Positions 1 through 64,000 of a DNA stretch of 64,000 nucleotides are shown in pieces (the first letter of the stretch is position 1; each line of letters begins with the position of its first letter). The notes under the pieces are model-generated. The model did no database searches. It was not told the DNA's origin and saw only the letters and a list, made by a program, of their open reading frames with translations. Source of the DNA: Hermodice carunculata (lineage: Eukaryota; Annelida; Polychaeta; Eunicida; Amphinomidae); NCBI GenBank assembly GCA_964020975.1, contig CAXHWN010002633.1, positions 193,074-257,073 on the forward strand, written 5' to 3'. The position numbers and the translations under genes were made by a program.

Positions 1-213
1 GCATGATTCATATCAAGTTGTATTTCTGAGAAATGAAAGATTTAAAACACTTCGATATTTATTAATGCCAACAATTATTTTTAAATGCGCTTTTCCCAGT
101 CAGGTGCATGATCTTTAATCTGATAGTCTAAGATATTCTGCTAAAGAGTCACATTATAGAATTATTGTTAAAGGATCGAAAAGAAATGCTATAGAACTTT
201 TCTGTCAATCCAG

Positions 214-16611
<16,398 letters not shown>

Positions 16612-17690
16612 CAGTCAACCTTTATGAGATGTCAAAATGTTTTCTGTGTTGAAGATTCACCGACCTTTGCAAATAATAGCAGGGGAATATTATCATTGCT
16701 GAGTCGATCAAGAAAACTGCCTACCCCTGCCTGTGTCGAGGTCATAGCTCTAACTTCAGAAACGCCGTCGCTGGATCAGAATAATAGAAACCATGCATAC
16801 GATTGGTCAACAATTTAATTGACCAGACAGGAAAGTGCGAAGCCTCAGAAGAATCACGCGGAGCAATCTGTTTCATTTCATTTTCTAACGTATAGGCTGA
16901 CACATTATTTCATTCCACAAAAATTAATATTTTCAGACAGCGGTGGGGCCTTATTCATTTCTGATCCCCGTTGTGTGTCTATAATACTGTTTTAATAGTA
17001 ATTTATTTTTATTTCATTCCTATGAAACAAGTATTGCGTGAGGAAAGTTAGAGACAGATAGACTAAATTATTTTTTGCTCTGCATGTCCCTCTGGCGGAT
17101 CCATAAGGAAAGCGACAGCCACCAGTTAAAACAAGTCGGTAAGACACGGAGAACAATGCGCGTAACACTCTGCAGAGTTGTAGTATTTTTTTTTTTTGAC
17201 GTCGCAAACTGATTTGCCATTCTCGCCCACCTGCCAGCAGAATGGAGCGATGTATGTAAATATGTAAATACATGTAGTGGACATTCATAGTAATATCACC
17301 GCGATATCACTTCAACGGGGATTTAAAATGTGTACAGCTGTGGGTTTGATGATCGAAGTATAATTTTTTGGACACATTAGACTTTCGAGAAGATAAAATC
17401 CACAAATGAATAAATATCTATGTAGATAAGACTTGTTGCGAGCTGTGTAGGCCTAGGCCTAAGTGTATTTTTGTATCAATTCAGCCAAATTGATGTAAAA
17501 TGACCACCTAATAGAAATACTACCATTATTAGCCTACATGTCCGAATGTCCCCTATGCATAATGTTTGATTCAACTTAAAAGCATCAAATTTTTTAACGC
17601 TCTCCTTTTATTTTTTATGCATTATTGGTGAACTTGTGAAAAGAATTCCCATGGCTAAGAGTCACATCTGTCAGGATTGAATAAACTTTA
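16612..17690 (+). other. Presumed 3' untranslated region of the integrin gene
   Basis: No coding signal. The first canonical AATAAA downstream of the stop is at 17409-17414 and a second at 17680-17685; either could end the transcript. The true end cannot be seen without transcript data. Confidence 0.45.
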
Positions 17691-17826
17691 TTGTTATGTT
17701 TACTTTTAATCTTTTGTGTGATATCAGTAATAGAGCGGGAAGGAAAGAGAACCTTCGTTGAACATGTAGGCTACGTGTTAAGTCCAGACTATTATTTTAA
17801 CAAGACATGGTTGAAAAAATCTTTTA

Positions 17827-18124
<298 letters not shown>

Positions 18125-18647
18125 CATCCATTCAGCTGTCTGTGTACTTTCTATATTTTTATTTACGTACGTTCAGTGCCTGTTTTCTGCAGCTGCAACT
18201 TGGCGTCCACACCCTTGCAAACTGACTTTCATTTGTGTATATGCTACCGAAACTCACACAGACAATATTTCAAATTTGTCATCAACGTTGTACTTCACTT
18301 CTATTGAAACCCATTTCCATATTCTGGCAACTGGGATTGCACAATAATACTTCATGATACATTGCTAGAGATGGGACCGTAAGAAAACAGCATGCTTGTG
18401 TGCGATTGGAAATTACCAGGCTGTTCCGCTGGTACATGGGAATTCATGAATTTGGAGAAATATCCATCGATGTCGCACGTTGCTTTCCACAAACTGCCAC
18501 ACAGATGTGGAAGAATGCAATGCGGAACTAGGAAAGAAGATTAGCTTCAAAATAAATCTGTGTGCTTCAAAAGTTGTAAATATTAGAAGCTGAAACGTTG
18601 TCCTTTGGTACTGCACATTCCATTAAGCTCATGGATGGATGAAAATA

Positions 18648-19430
18648 TCAAAGTCCTAATGACCTTGACCTTTGACCTTTAGAGGTGACATGTAAATTAC
18701 AAAAATATACAGTGTTACAATACCTACAATTAAAGGCCAACATGAACCAAATCAGATAAAAATTGACCAAGTTATGGCTAGATGAAACTTTCAAAGGGCT
18801 GAATGACCTTGACCTTTGACCTCTAAAGGTTATATGCCAGACAAAAATGTGCAGTGTTGCAATACCAACCACTTGAGTCAAAATGATTAGAATTGGCTGA
18901 GTTATGACTGAATGAAAATTTCAAAGGTCTGAATGACCTTGACCTTTGCCCTTTAGAGGTCACATGTAAGTTACAAACATGTGCAGTGGTACAATACCGA
19001 CAATTTGAGCCCAACATGACCAATATTGGATAAAAATTGACCGAGTTATGGCTAGATCAAAATATCAAAGGTCCAAATGACCTTGATTTTGACCTTTACA
19101 GGTCACATATAAATTACAAAAATGTTCAGTGTTAATATACCTACAATTTGAGTTAAACATGATCAAAATTGGATAAAAATTGAGCAAGTTATGGCTAGAT
19201 GAAAACTTGAAAGGTCCAAAGACCTTGACCTTTGAACTTTAAGGTCACATGAAAATTACCAAAGTGTGCAGTTTTACAATACCTACAAATTGAGTCCAAC
19301 AAGACCAAGATTGGATAAAATTTACCAATTTCTGGCTAGATGAAAATTTCAAAGGTCCAATGGACCTTGAACTTTGACCTTTGACCTTTAGAGGTCACAT
19401 GTAAATGACAAAAATGTGTAGTGTTCGAAT
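18648..19430 (+). repeat. 143-bp tandem repeat with TGACCT/AGGTCA clusters, six copies
   Basis: The phrase TGACCTTGACCTTTGACC followed by TTTAGAGGTCACATGTAA recurs near 18661, 18805, 18935, 19079, 19221 and 19365, i.e. about every 143 bp. Between occurrences are CAATACCTACAATTTGAGTC, ATTGGATAAAAATTGACC and AGTTATGGCTAGATGAAA. The copies are diverged, so the array is not recent. Two more copies lie at 63180-63440. Confidence 0.93.
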
Positions 19431-19570
19431 CATATTAATTGAAGTTGGATTGGTTACCTGTACCTATAATAGTTTTGGAGATATTCAAGATTTAAATTTT
19501 CAAATGGCCCTAATTTGCATAATTTTCAAAATTGTTGAACATCTTTACAAGAACTCTAGACCTCATGTAT
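19430..19570 (+). repeat. Single copy of the 145-bp 'CACCTCTAT...ATTCAAGATTTAAATTTT' repeat
   Basis: It carries TTGAAGTTGGA, ATAATAGTTTTGGAGATATT, CAAGATTTAAATTTT and CCCTAATTTGCATAATTTT, the wording of the tandem array at 58150-58800. It directly follows the 143-bp array, so the two families are joined here. Confidence 0.7.
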
Positions 19571-19646
19571 GGAAGTATAATGATGCCAAGTTTGAGGTTT
19601 CTGCGTGTAAGAGTTTTCAAATGAAATTGCGGACAAATTTGCCTGT

Positions 19647-19768
<122 letters not shown>

Positions 19769-19899
19769 AAAGGAAGCTTGATTAAACTTGGCGACAAGGT
19801 ACATCGTGACCATGAAACCTGTCCTGGACGGCTGGTCGCTCTGAAATAGCCTGGGTCAGCGATAGGGTCTTTTTTTTTTTTTTTTTGCTTCTTTCTTCT

Positions 19900-22800
19900 T
19901 TCCTATTTTAACAACTAAACGGAAAGTGTGGCAATGTTCCTGTACAAATGTAGAACTCCGAGTCAACAAGGTATTTAATGTATGAAATAGTTTTGGAGGG
20001 GTCGGTGTATTTACCGTCATACACTGCAGTCTATTTCGTTACACTGAAGAGAGTTCTAAAAAGACGGCAGACCTTTTTTTTTAAACATACTCTACAGTGT
20101 GTTACAATCTGCAGCGGATTTAAGATTGAATGCAGTATGTTTCATTCAAATATACTGCAGTCTGCTTAAAACTGTGTGAGGTCTATTTAACTGCAGTGCA
20201 ATGAAAATTCTCGACATGCTATTTAAATCTCGCTTTCATTTTTTTTCACAAAAACTGCAAGCAAAAAGAGGAAAAGTTAAGGAGAGAAAGAGCCCGAGGA
20301 AAAATAAAATGTCTGTGCTTACACATAAGGACAATGGGCGATCAGGCACCTTTTTTTTTTTTAAGAGTTGAAATGTGTTCTACCTGTGTGTTGGACCCTG
20401 GAGCCCTGGAGGCTTGCACACCTATATCTGCCCTTTACAACCAAAACTACCTGCTACCAACCAAAACATTTAACCCCCTGAGATCCAATAGAACTTTCGA
20501 CATCATAAACACACAGTGGTGCTTTTCGAAGCTGATAGACCGAAAATCATCAATGTAAACATGACAAGAGTGTATTTTTGGAATAATAATAATAATAATC
20601 CACACTTTCGCATGTGACATTTCCAAACTTTATCAATTGAAGGTAAAAGCAGCATTTGACGTGCCTATGCAGATGTTGGAAAACTATTTGACGGAAAAAT
20701 TATGTTTGATGGATGTCAATCTGTGCATATGAAAATGGAAAAAAGGTGATTATTTTGTCTCATTCTCCGACAAGCAAGGAATGAAATTGCACATGTCGAT
20801 GCTTAAAATATATCCTCATGAGACTGAAAATCAGACCAATCTTGAGCTAATTAAGACCACGGCGGTAAGTTCCGTTCGTTGCTGAGATTGTGTTGCATCG
20901 TAAATATTTGATGAAAACTCTCACACAATCCAAAGTAAACCACTTAGCATGCGCCCAACTTTACAGATCATGTATTAACCTGATCAAGTTTTCGAATTGA
21001 ACCTTTAAACACCTTTCCTTACTCTCTCTAATCGCCATGAAACGCCCGTAAGTAAATTGTCGTTTGCCTCAATATTTTAACATAAAATTCCAGTCAACAT
21101 AAAACATTTTTTGCTGAGAATAGTAGATGATGCCTACAATGATAGCATGTCTCAGGTCAGAATGGATCCAACCTTTTGTCATGGATCGACACATTTTCAA
21201 TTTCAAGTTTGGCAAAACCGCTTCAAAATCACACTGGAACACATCTAGGTATCCCTAGATCTGTATTTATTCACCAGGTGGCTCTGCACATTACATGATG
21301 TTTATGAACTTCATTTTTCGCTATTTTTGACTTCTTTCCAACAATGCCAATTGTACACTTTTCAAAACTGGTAGGAAATTCACTTTATTCTCCTAGATGT
21401 ATTTATGTGAAGGTGCTGTTTCTTACCTTTTCCGTTTATTTATTTATTTTTTATTTTTTGGTAATACCATGATGATAAATTAGACCACACATCTTTATAG
21501 GAACCCTGGGGTCACCGCCCGCATTTACATTTTTTTATTAAAAAGCTTTCAGATTCTCCATACCTTTGGGAGACCTGCGAAATATTGAATATATTTGCCA
21601 ACAAACACCACTTGGCCAGTTGCTTCAAAATCATGTACCATATTCAAGTGACCTTATACCTAAATTTGATTACTGTTGGCGCGGCGATTTTAGGCAAGCT
21701 AATTTATCAGATTTTCAGGCATCTTAATACACTCTGAGGAACCACTGAAAACCCCAAAATTTGTTGGCTTTTAGATATATTTGACGCAAGTACTATCACT
21801 TACCTTAACTTCCAATGTCAAAACCAGCCACCAGTTTTAGCCTCATTTCAGCTTGCCTCCTTAGCTGATTCTCAGGCAATTTTTATTTTCAATATGCTTG
21901 GTGGCCTGTCCCAGTCCAGAAGTCCAGTACCCAAGGTCTGCTAAGCAGACAACATGTCAGTTTGAATCTAACGGTTGTGACAATTAACTTTACGCCACCT
22001 CACAATGTGCAGTTGTTTGTTAACATTTCCAAGGACCCGCGGCGACTCGTTGAAAGGTCCATAATATTTCGCACTTTAATAATGGGTGAATCATACGTCA
22101 ACTGAGCACATGCCGGAACAATCCGCTTGGTAACACAAATGAAAAGTATAAAATTACAGAAAAGAGGTGATTTTGCAGTTTGAAACCCCGGTCTCGGACT
22201 CCCTGTAAGTCGGCTTATAAGCTTGAAAATTGTACCAATAAGATCAGAATATTTCGAGACGCACCTATGACGTTTGATAGTATCAGAATAACTGTAGATT
22301 TTAAAAAATGAGGACGTAATTAGATCACAAACGTTCAATATGATATTTGCATGATTAAAATTAAGGCATTAACTTCACTTAGCGTACACACATTTGCCCC
22401 ACGAGCAGACATATTAGGGCGCTCTGTGGCCTAAACAAAAGAAGGGCACTTACGTCATGGAGGCAAACACGTACGCCCTTTGTCACCAATAAGTGCAGTC
22501 CATTGATGCAAGAGGAATTACGATCCAGTAGAATCTCTCTGATTGTTTTGAAAACAAATATATCCATGTTGCAACCATCCTCTCACCTTTTATTTAGGGT
22601 TCTATTTTTTACTTTGCGTCTGTAATAAGAACACATCCCAGGTAAGGCCTAAATTTACCCTCTTCACTGGTCTGAGATGATATCCCCTATTGATATCAAA
22701 ACATCATCTTATGTATGTGACATTTATTTCGGAATACACGTGATATTACCTACCGATACAGACACTACCGGTTAAATATAGATATTACAGAAAATACATT

Positions 22801-23130
22801 TGGGAATCCCCGAGTAATACGCTTTGCAGGAGAAAGTTACCGCTGCACCAGTAAGTTATATAGCCCTGTCGCCCAAGTGGTTTACCGATTCAAACAGGAT
22901 CCATGTTTAAATTACATTAACATATGGCAACCATTCATACAAACATCTGTACATTCCACTTCACTGATGAGACTTGGCCACTTGACAATTTACCTTAATG
23001 TACACCGTGTTACACAATTCAAGCGATTTGTTGGAACTAGCTACATTTTTTTTTAAATATAACGGAAGTCGTTTTTTTGTTCCGGTGACACGCTTTGCCA
23101 GTTTTGAAAGTATCTACTTTACACCCTTTC
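19900..23130. other. Intergenic DNA, no gene recognised
   Basis: Between the two convergent genes. Short frames occur but none has a family motif or splice context. At 20010-20200 the words ACTGCAGTCT, CTGCAG and ACTGTGTGA recur several times, an irregular repeat of unknown kind. Confidence 0.5.
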
Positions 23131-23146
23131 AAGTGGCGTTTGCTGG

Positions 23147-23147
<1 letters not shown>

Positions 23148-23208
<61 letters not shown>

Positions 23209-23237
23209 GTGTGTATATATGTATATATATGTATATG

Positions 23238-23298
<61 letters not shown>
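23148..23298 (+). repeat. (AT)n with GTATAT variants
   Basis: About 150 bp of AT dinucleotides with GTAT/GTGT interruptions, just beyond the aquaporin 3' end. Confidence 0.95.
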
Positions 23299-23301
<3 letters not shown>

Positions 23302-23486
23302 CTACTGATTTAAAGAATTCACATTTTTTTGTTGGATGGCGTATAGTCACTGCACAGCATATCGTTGTAGGTCACTGGCTTTACTCCACAATGTACGGAA
23401 ACACAAAGAAATATTTTTTCCATAGACTAATTACATATATTAGCCTTTGATTCGGATTTCAATATTTTTAATTTGTTTTACCTGTG

Positions 23487-23492
23487 TTTATT
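23487..23492 (-). terminator. AATAAA polyadenylation signal candidate, aquaporin gene
   Basis: AATAAA on the minus strand, about 80 nt past the aquaporin stop; the first canonical signal downstream and well placed for a short 3' UTR. Confidence 0.55.
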
Positions 23493-23571
23493 TTTACAGA
23501 TCCGTCCCCCAATTCACATTTAACTGCTCTCAATATTTGCAGTCAATACATTTTACTTCCCGTATCTGTAT

Positions 23572-61139
<37,568 letters not shown>

Positions 61140-61258
61140 ATTGTCAGACTGTTGTCATTTTCATTTCAACGCGTGTTGGAAAAATTGTCCGAATTGGCGA
61201 GATAAAACTTCCGGGAAAATTGCCACAGGCTGAATGATAACTAAAGGAAATAATGTAC

Positions 61259-61269
61259 CTTATATATAT
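61259..61269 (-). promoter_or_regulatory. TATA-like box upstream of the aquaporin gene
   Basis: Minus-strand GATATATATAAGG about 120 bp before the first ATG predicts a start site near 61230 and a 5' UTR of roughly 90 nt without an intron. Sequence match only. Confidence 0.45.
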
Positions 61270-61339
61270 CGTGCAAGCCACACATTTCTGATTTGATAGC
61301 AGCACCACGTGGAAAAAATAATTGAACATGCAAAAAGAA

Positions 61340-62625
61340 ATTTCCGGTACACCTTCGTTTCACCATGGTAATGTTCAAATACGCTTTGTCAGTAATTACA
61401 TCGGTGAATAAGGCCGGGACGTTTTAATGTCCAGCTGAGTGATTTTGAGGCATCCAGGCCCGAGAGAGGTCATTGATCGATCAGCTTGGAAGCGAACTTT
61501 ACAACGCCAAAAGCAACCGACTTCTACTTTTTTCAAAGTTCATTCATGTTGGCCTTGTTCCGGATGACATAAATGACAGAAACAAAGGTTTTGGATCGTG
61601 CGATCAAATCATCATTTTTGCTGAAATGATAGCTTTGGCGTTAACCTTCAGCTCCGTTACTGCAGCCACGCTTTTGCCGCATCACGTAGCCCCCCCCCCC
61701 CCTCCCCCACGAAACATTCAGAAACTATAATATCTGTGCTTGGCAGGCAATAGGAAGGAACGATGGCCCGAAAACACACTCAGACTGCGTACCTGCGTCT
61801 GGTAAACTGGTCGCACAGAAGTTGTTTTTGAAATCTAAAATTAATAAGCTGCATGTAAGGTATCATTAACTGATTATGAACCCATCATATGCCACCTTAC
61901 ATGCAATCAGAGTCAAGTGTGTTGAAATTTTCTCGGAACAGCTTGTTTGCACCCAAATGAAACGAAGAGACACTGACTGTGTCCTATTTGCGAACAGATG
62001 TAGGAAGTTCACAACATAGCACAGAAATGTTTCTTACTGATGCATGTTGTTCAGTTCTCGTGCTTTGATTTTATTAGCCCTGGTTTCCTCTTGTTCTCCC
62101 TCGGAATATGCTCTTTCTGTTTTCTTGAGAATAGCCTTGGGATGGATTCCTTGGCGTCGACCCTTTTCTCTAATGTAGGGGTTTAAGTGCCTGGTTGTGC
62201 GCTGTCATTCCGACTTTTCATCACCATGTCACAATGCGGAATGTTAAATGCTCTTTTGCCCGCTGCCCGGAAGGAAGTACCCGTAAAACACTATGGATTT
62301 TGCAGCGGATCTCTATACCCCTTTTCCACTCGGTGAGAAATAAATCCATCTTGTCCCCTTCTCCCCTGAAGGCGGGAATATACATGTCTATGACATGCAT
62401 GAATTCGTTCGCATGATCCCATAGCGTATTTTTTGCAGGAGTTGTAGAAAACAAGTGCAACAAATTTATTAAATTGTGCTTGACATGCCAATACTCCGCA
62501 GGCGATGTGCGCCATTCGTTTATCTATATCATTCGATCTATCTTATCTGTCTGTCTCTGTATATCTGTCTAGCTAGCTATCTGTGCATCCATCCATCCAT
62601 CTGTCTATCTCTGCTTGACACTCTC

Positions 62626-62682
<57 letters not shown>

Positions 62683-63180
62683 CAGTCATTCCTACCATCG
62701 CAACTTGTATCCCGACTCTCCAATCCACCAAGCCACCCACGTACTCATAGGATTCCTCTATTGCTGGGAGATTATTGACTCGGTAAAATATCTGGAAATC
62801 TTATGCTTGTTTGCTATATATAGCGCAGGTGTAATACATGTAGGATGTTCCAGTATCCATTCTGTTGACAGAATTGCATTCAGGAGTTCTCATGATTGTG
62901 CATTACGAAACTGTCTTTCCATTGTAACAGAGATGTGCATACATTAATATAAGACTCAATAACTACTGTAAAACTGATGAAAGAAAAAATATCAAAATGT
63001 CTCAAGTCAAGCCAGATGTATGGTTGCAATGATCTCAATTATGAAATGAACTGGATATCTGCAATCCCAAACGGTCCCTGAGAAGAAGCCTTTCCCTCCC
63101 CGCTCCTAGCTAGCTGTTCCCACCTTTTTGCAGTCTTTTTGAGGTCAAATAGACCTTACAGAATTTGCATTGTTGCAATG
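61340..63180. other. Upstream flank of the aquaporin gene, no gene recognised
   Basis: No exon-like signal on either strand. A poly-C run occurs at 61690 and a (CT)n run at 62619-62679. Confidence 0.5.
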
Positions 63181-63440
63181 TATCTCAACATAAGTGCAAA
63201 TCAAATGGAAACTAGCCCAGTTATGGCTAGATGAAAACCTTCAGGTGGCCAAATGATGAACTTTTACCTTTAGAGGTCACATATAAATTACAGAAATGCG
63301 ATTGCCACATTTTGTTCATTTTGAGTCCAACATGATTTAAATTGGATGAAACTTGACCGAGTTATCCGGAAGAAAATCTTTAAATGGCAAAATGAGCCAG
63401 TCTCTGACCTTTAGAGGTCATATGTAGAACTATCGAGTTT
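63180..63440 (+). repeat. 143-bp repeat family, two diverged copies
   Basis: CCTTTAGAGGTCACATATAA at 63270 and ACCTTTAGAGGTCATATGTA at 63405, 143 bp apart, with AGTTATGGCTAGATGAAA and GAGTCCAACATGA between, as in the array at 18648. Confidence 0.85.
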
Positions 63441-64000
63441 GGTTTTGAGTTGGGCCATGCAAAGAATTTTGTATGATTCAAAACCATTGATAACTTTGAG
63501 TTAAAAGTAAGGACAAAATTTTACGGAAGTAGATTAAGATACATGCAAAACTAGGCCAAGATCACAAATTGATTACACAGGGTAAAAGTATATCAAATGG
63601 GTTAAACAGGCTGTCCCCTATTATTGCAAATGCCATTGGCAAGTAGTGTGATGACCTTCCATACAAGGACAAGATATAAAATAAAAAGTTCCATATAGGC
63701 CAAGGTTGCAAATGAAGCACTGAGCGCAAAACTTCAGATTACAAGTACTATCCTGCTAGAATGATGACTGGCAGGCCCCAAGCCATCATTGAGACTTCGA
63801 ACATACAGAATTCCTTAAGAGAATTAATAACGCGTTATTTTTTCAAATGGCCATGTGACTTCGACTTTCAAGCCTGATTGTGTAAGCTTTATTTCTCTTT
63901 ATGTGCAACTGGAGTCCAGCTATCCATCACTTGAGTCAGTTGACAATTTTTCGAGTAATGGGAAAAATTTTTAATGTGGTGTCCTGACTGAAAAAAGTAC

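Overview
This is animal (metazoan) nuclear DNA. It is AT-rich and intron-dense, with very long microsatellites and many non-LTR retrotransposon remains. The two protein families present (an integrin alpha chain and an AQP1/AQP4-type aquaporin), the intron sizes and the repeat types suggest an aquatic invertebrate, perhaps an invertebrate deuterostome; the phylum cannot be fixed from the sequence alone. Two N runs of exactly 200 bases look like scaffolding placeholders.

Layout. (1) About 214-16611, plus strand: the 3' two-thirds of an integrin alpha gene, resolved here into 11 exons whose phases all agree and which encode 691 residues: the last two FG-GAP beta-propeller repeats, thigh, genu, calf-1, calf-2, transmembrane helix and a GFFRR tail. 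Its 5' exons lie to the left of the window. The wording of several segments is closest to vertebrate alpha4/alpha9. (2) About 16.6-23.5 kb: tail-to-tail intergenic DNA with a (CTAT)n tract, a 143-bp tandem repeat carrying AGGTCA-type half-sites, and long GA/CT/AT tracts. (3) 61139 down to 23572, minus strand: a complete three-exon aquaporin of 303 residues, with a TATA-like box upstream and an AATAAA downstream. Its first intron is 31.8 kb. (4) Inside that intron: a 5'-truncated LINE (36.05-38.46 kb), a Tc1-like transposase relic, an eroded LINE carrying a hairpin-headed insertion (39.3-42.1 kb), a LINE tail, a LINE with an uninterrupted 1181-codon ORF (45.1-48.8 kb), a diverged duplication on either side of that LINE, a long-terminal-inverted-repeat element (52.0-54.0 kb), SINE-like copies with trinucleotide tails, another eroded LINE (56.2-57.6 kb) and a 145-bp tandem repeat. 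(5) 61.3-64 kb: upstream flank with no recognised gene and another copy of the 143-bp repeat.

The two host genes are convergent and both encode plasma-membrane proteins (adhesion receptor and water channel), but nothing indicates a functional link. I found no convincing new multi-gene system. The most interesting host-gene observations are an integrin calf-2 domain that appears to lack the usual cysteine-rich loop and an aquaporin whose selectivity filter reads Met-His-Ala-Arg instead of Phe-His-Ala/Cys-Arg. The most interesting non-coding signals are an array of a perfectly palindromic 20-mer in an integrin intron and the 143-bp satellite built around nuclear-receptor-like half-sites.
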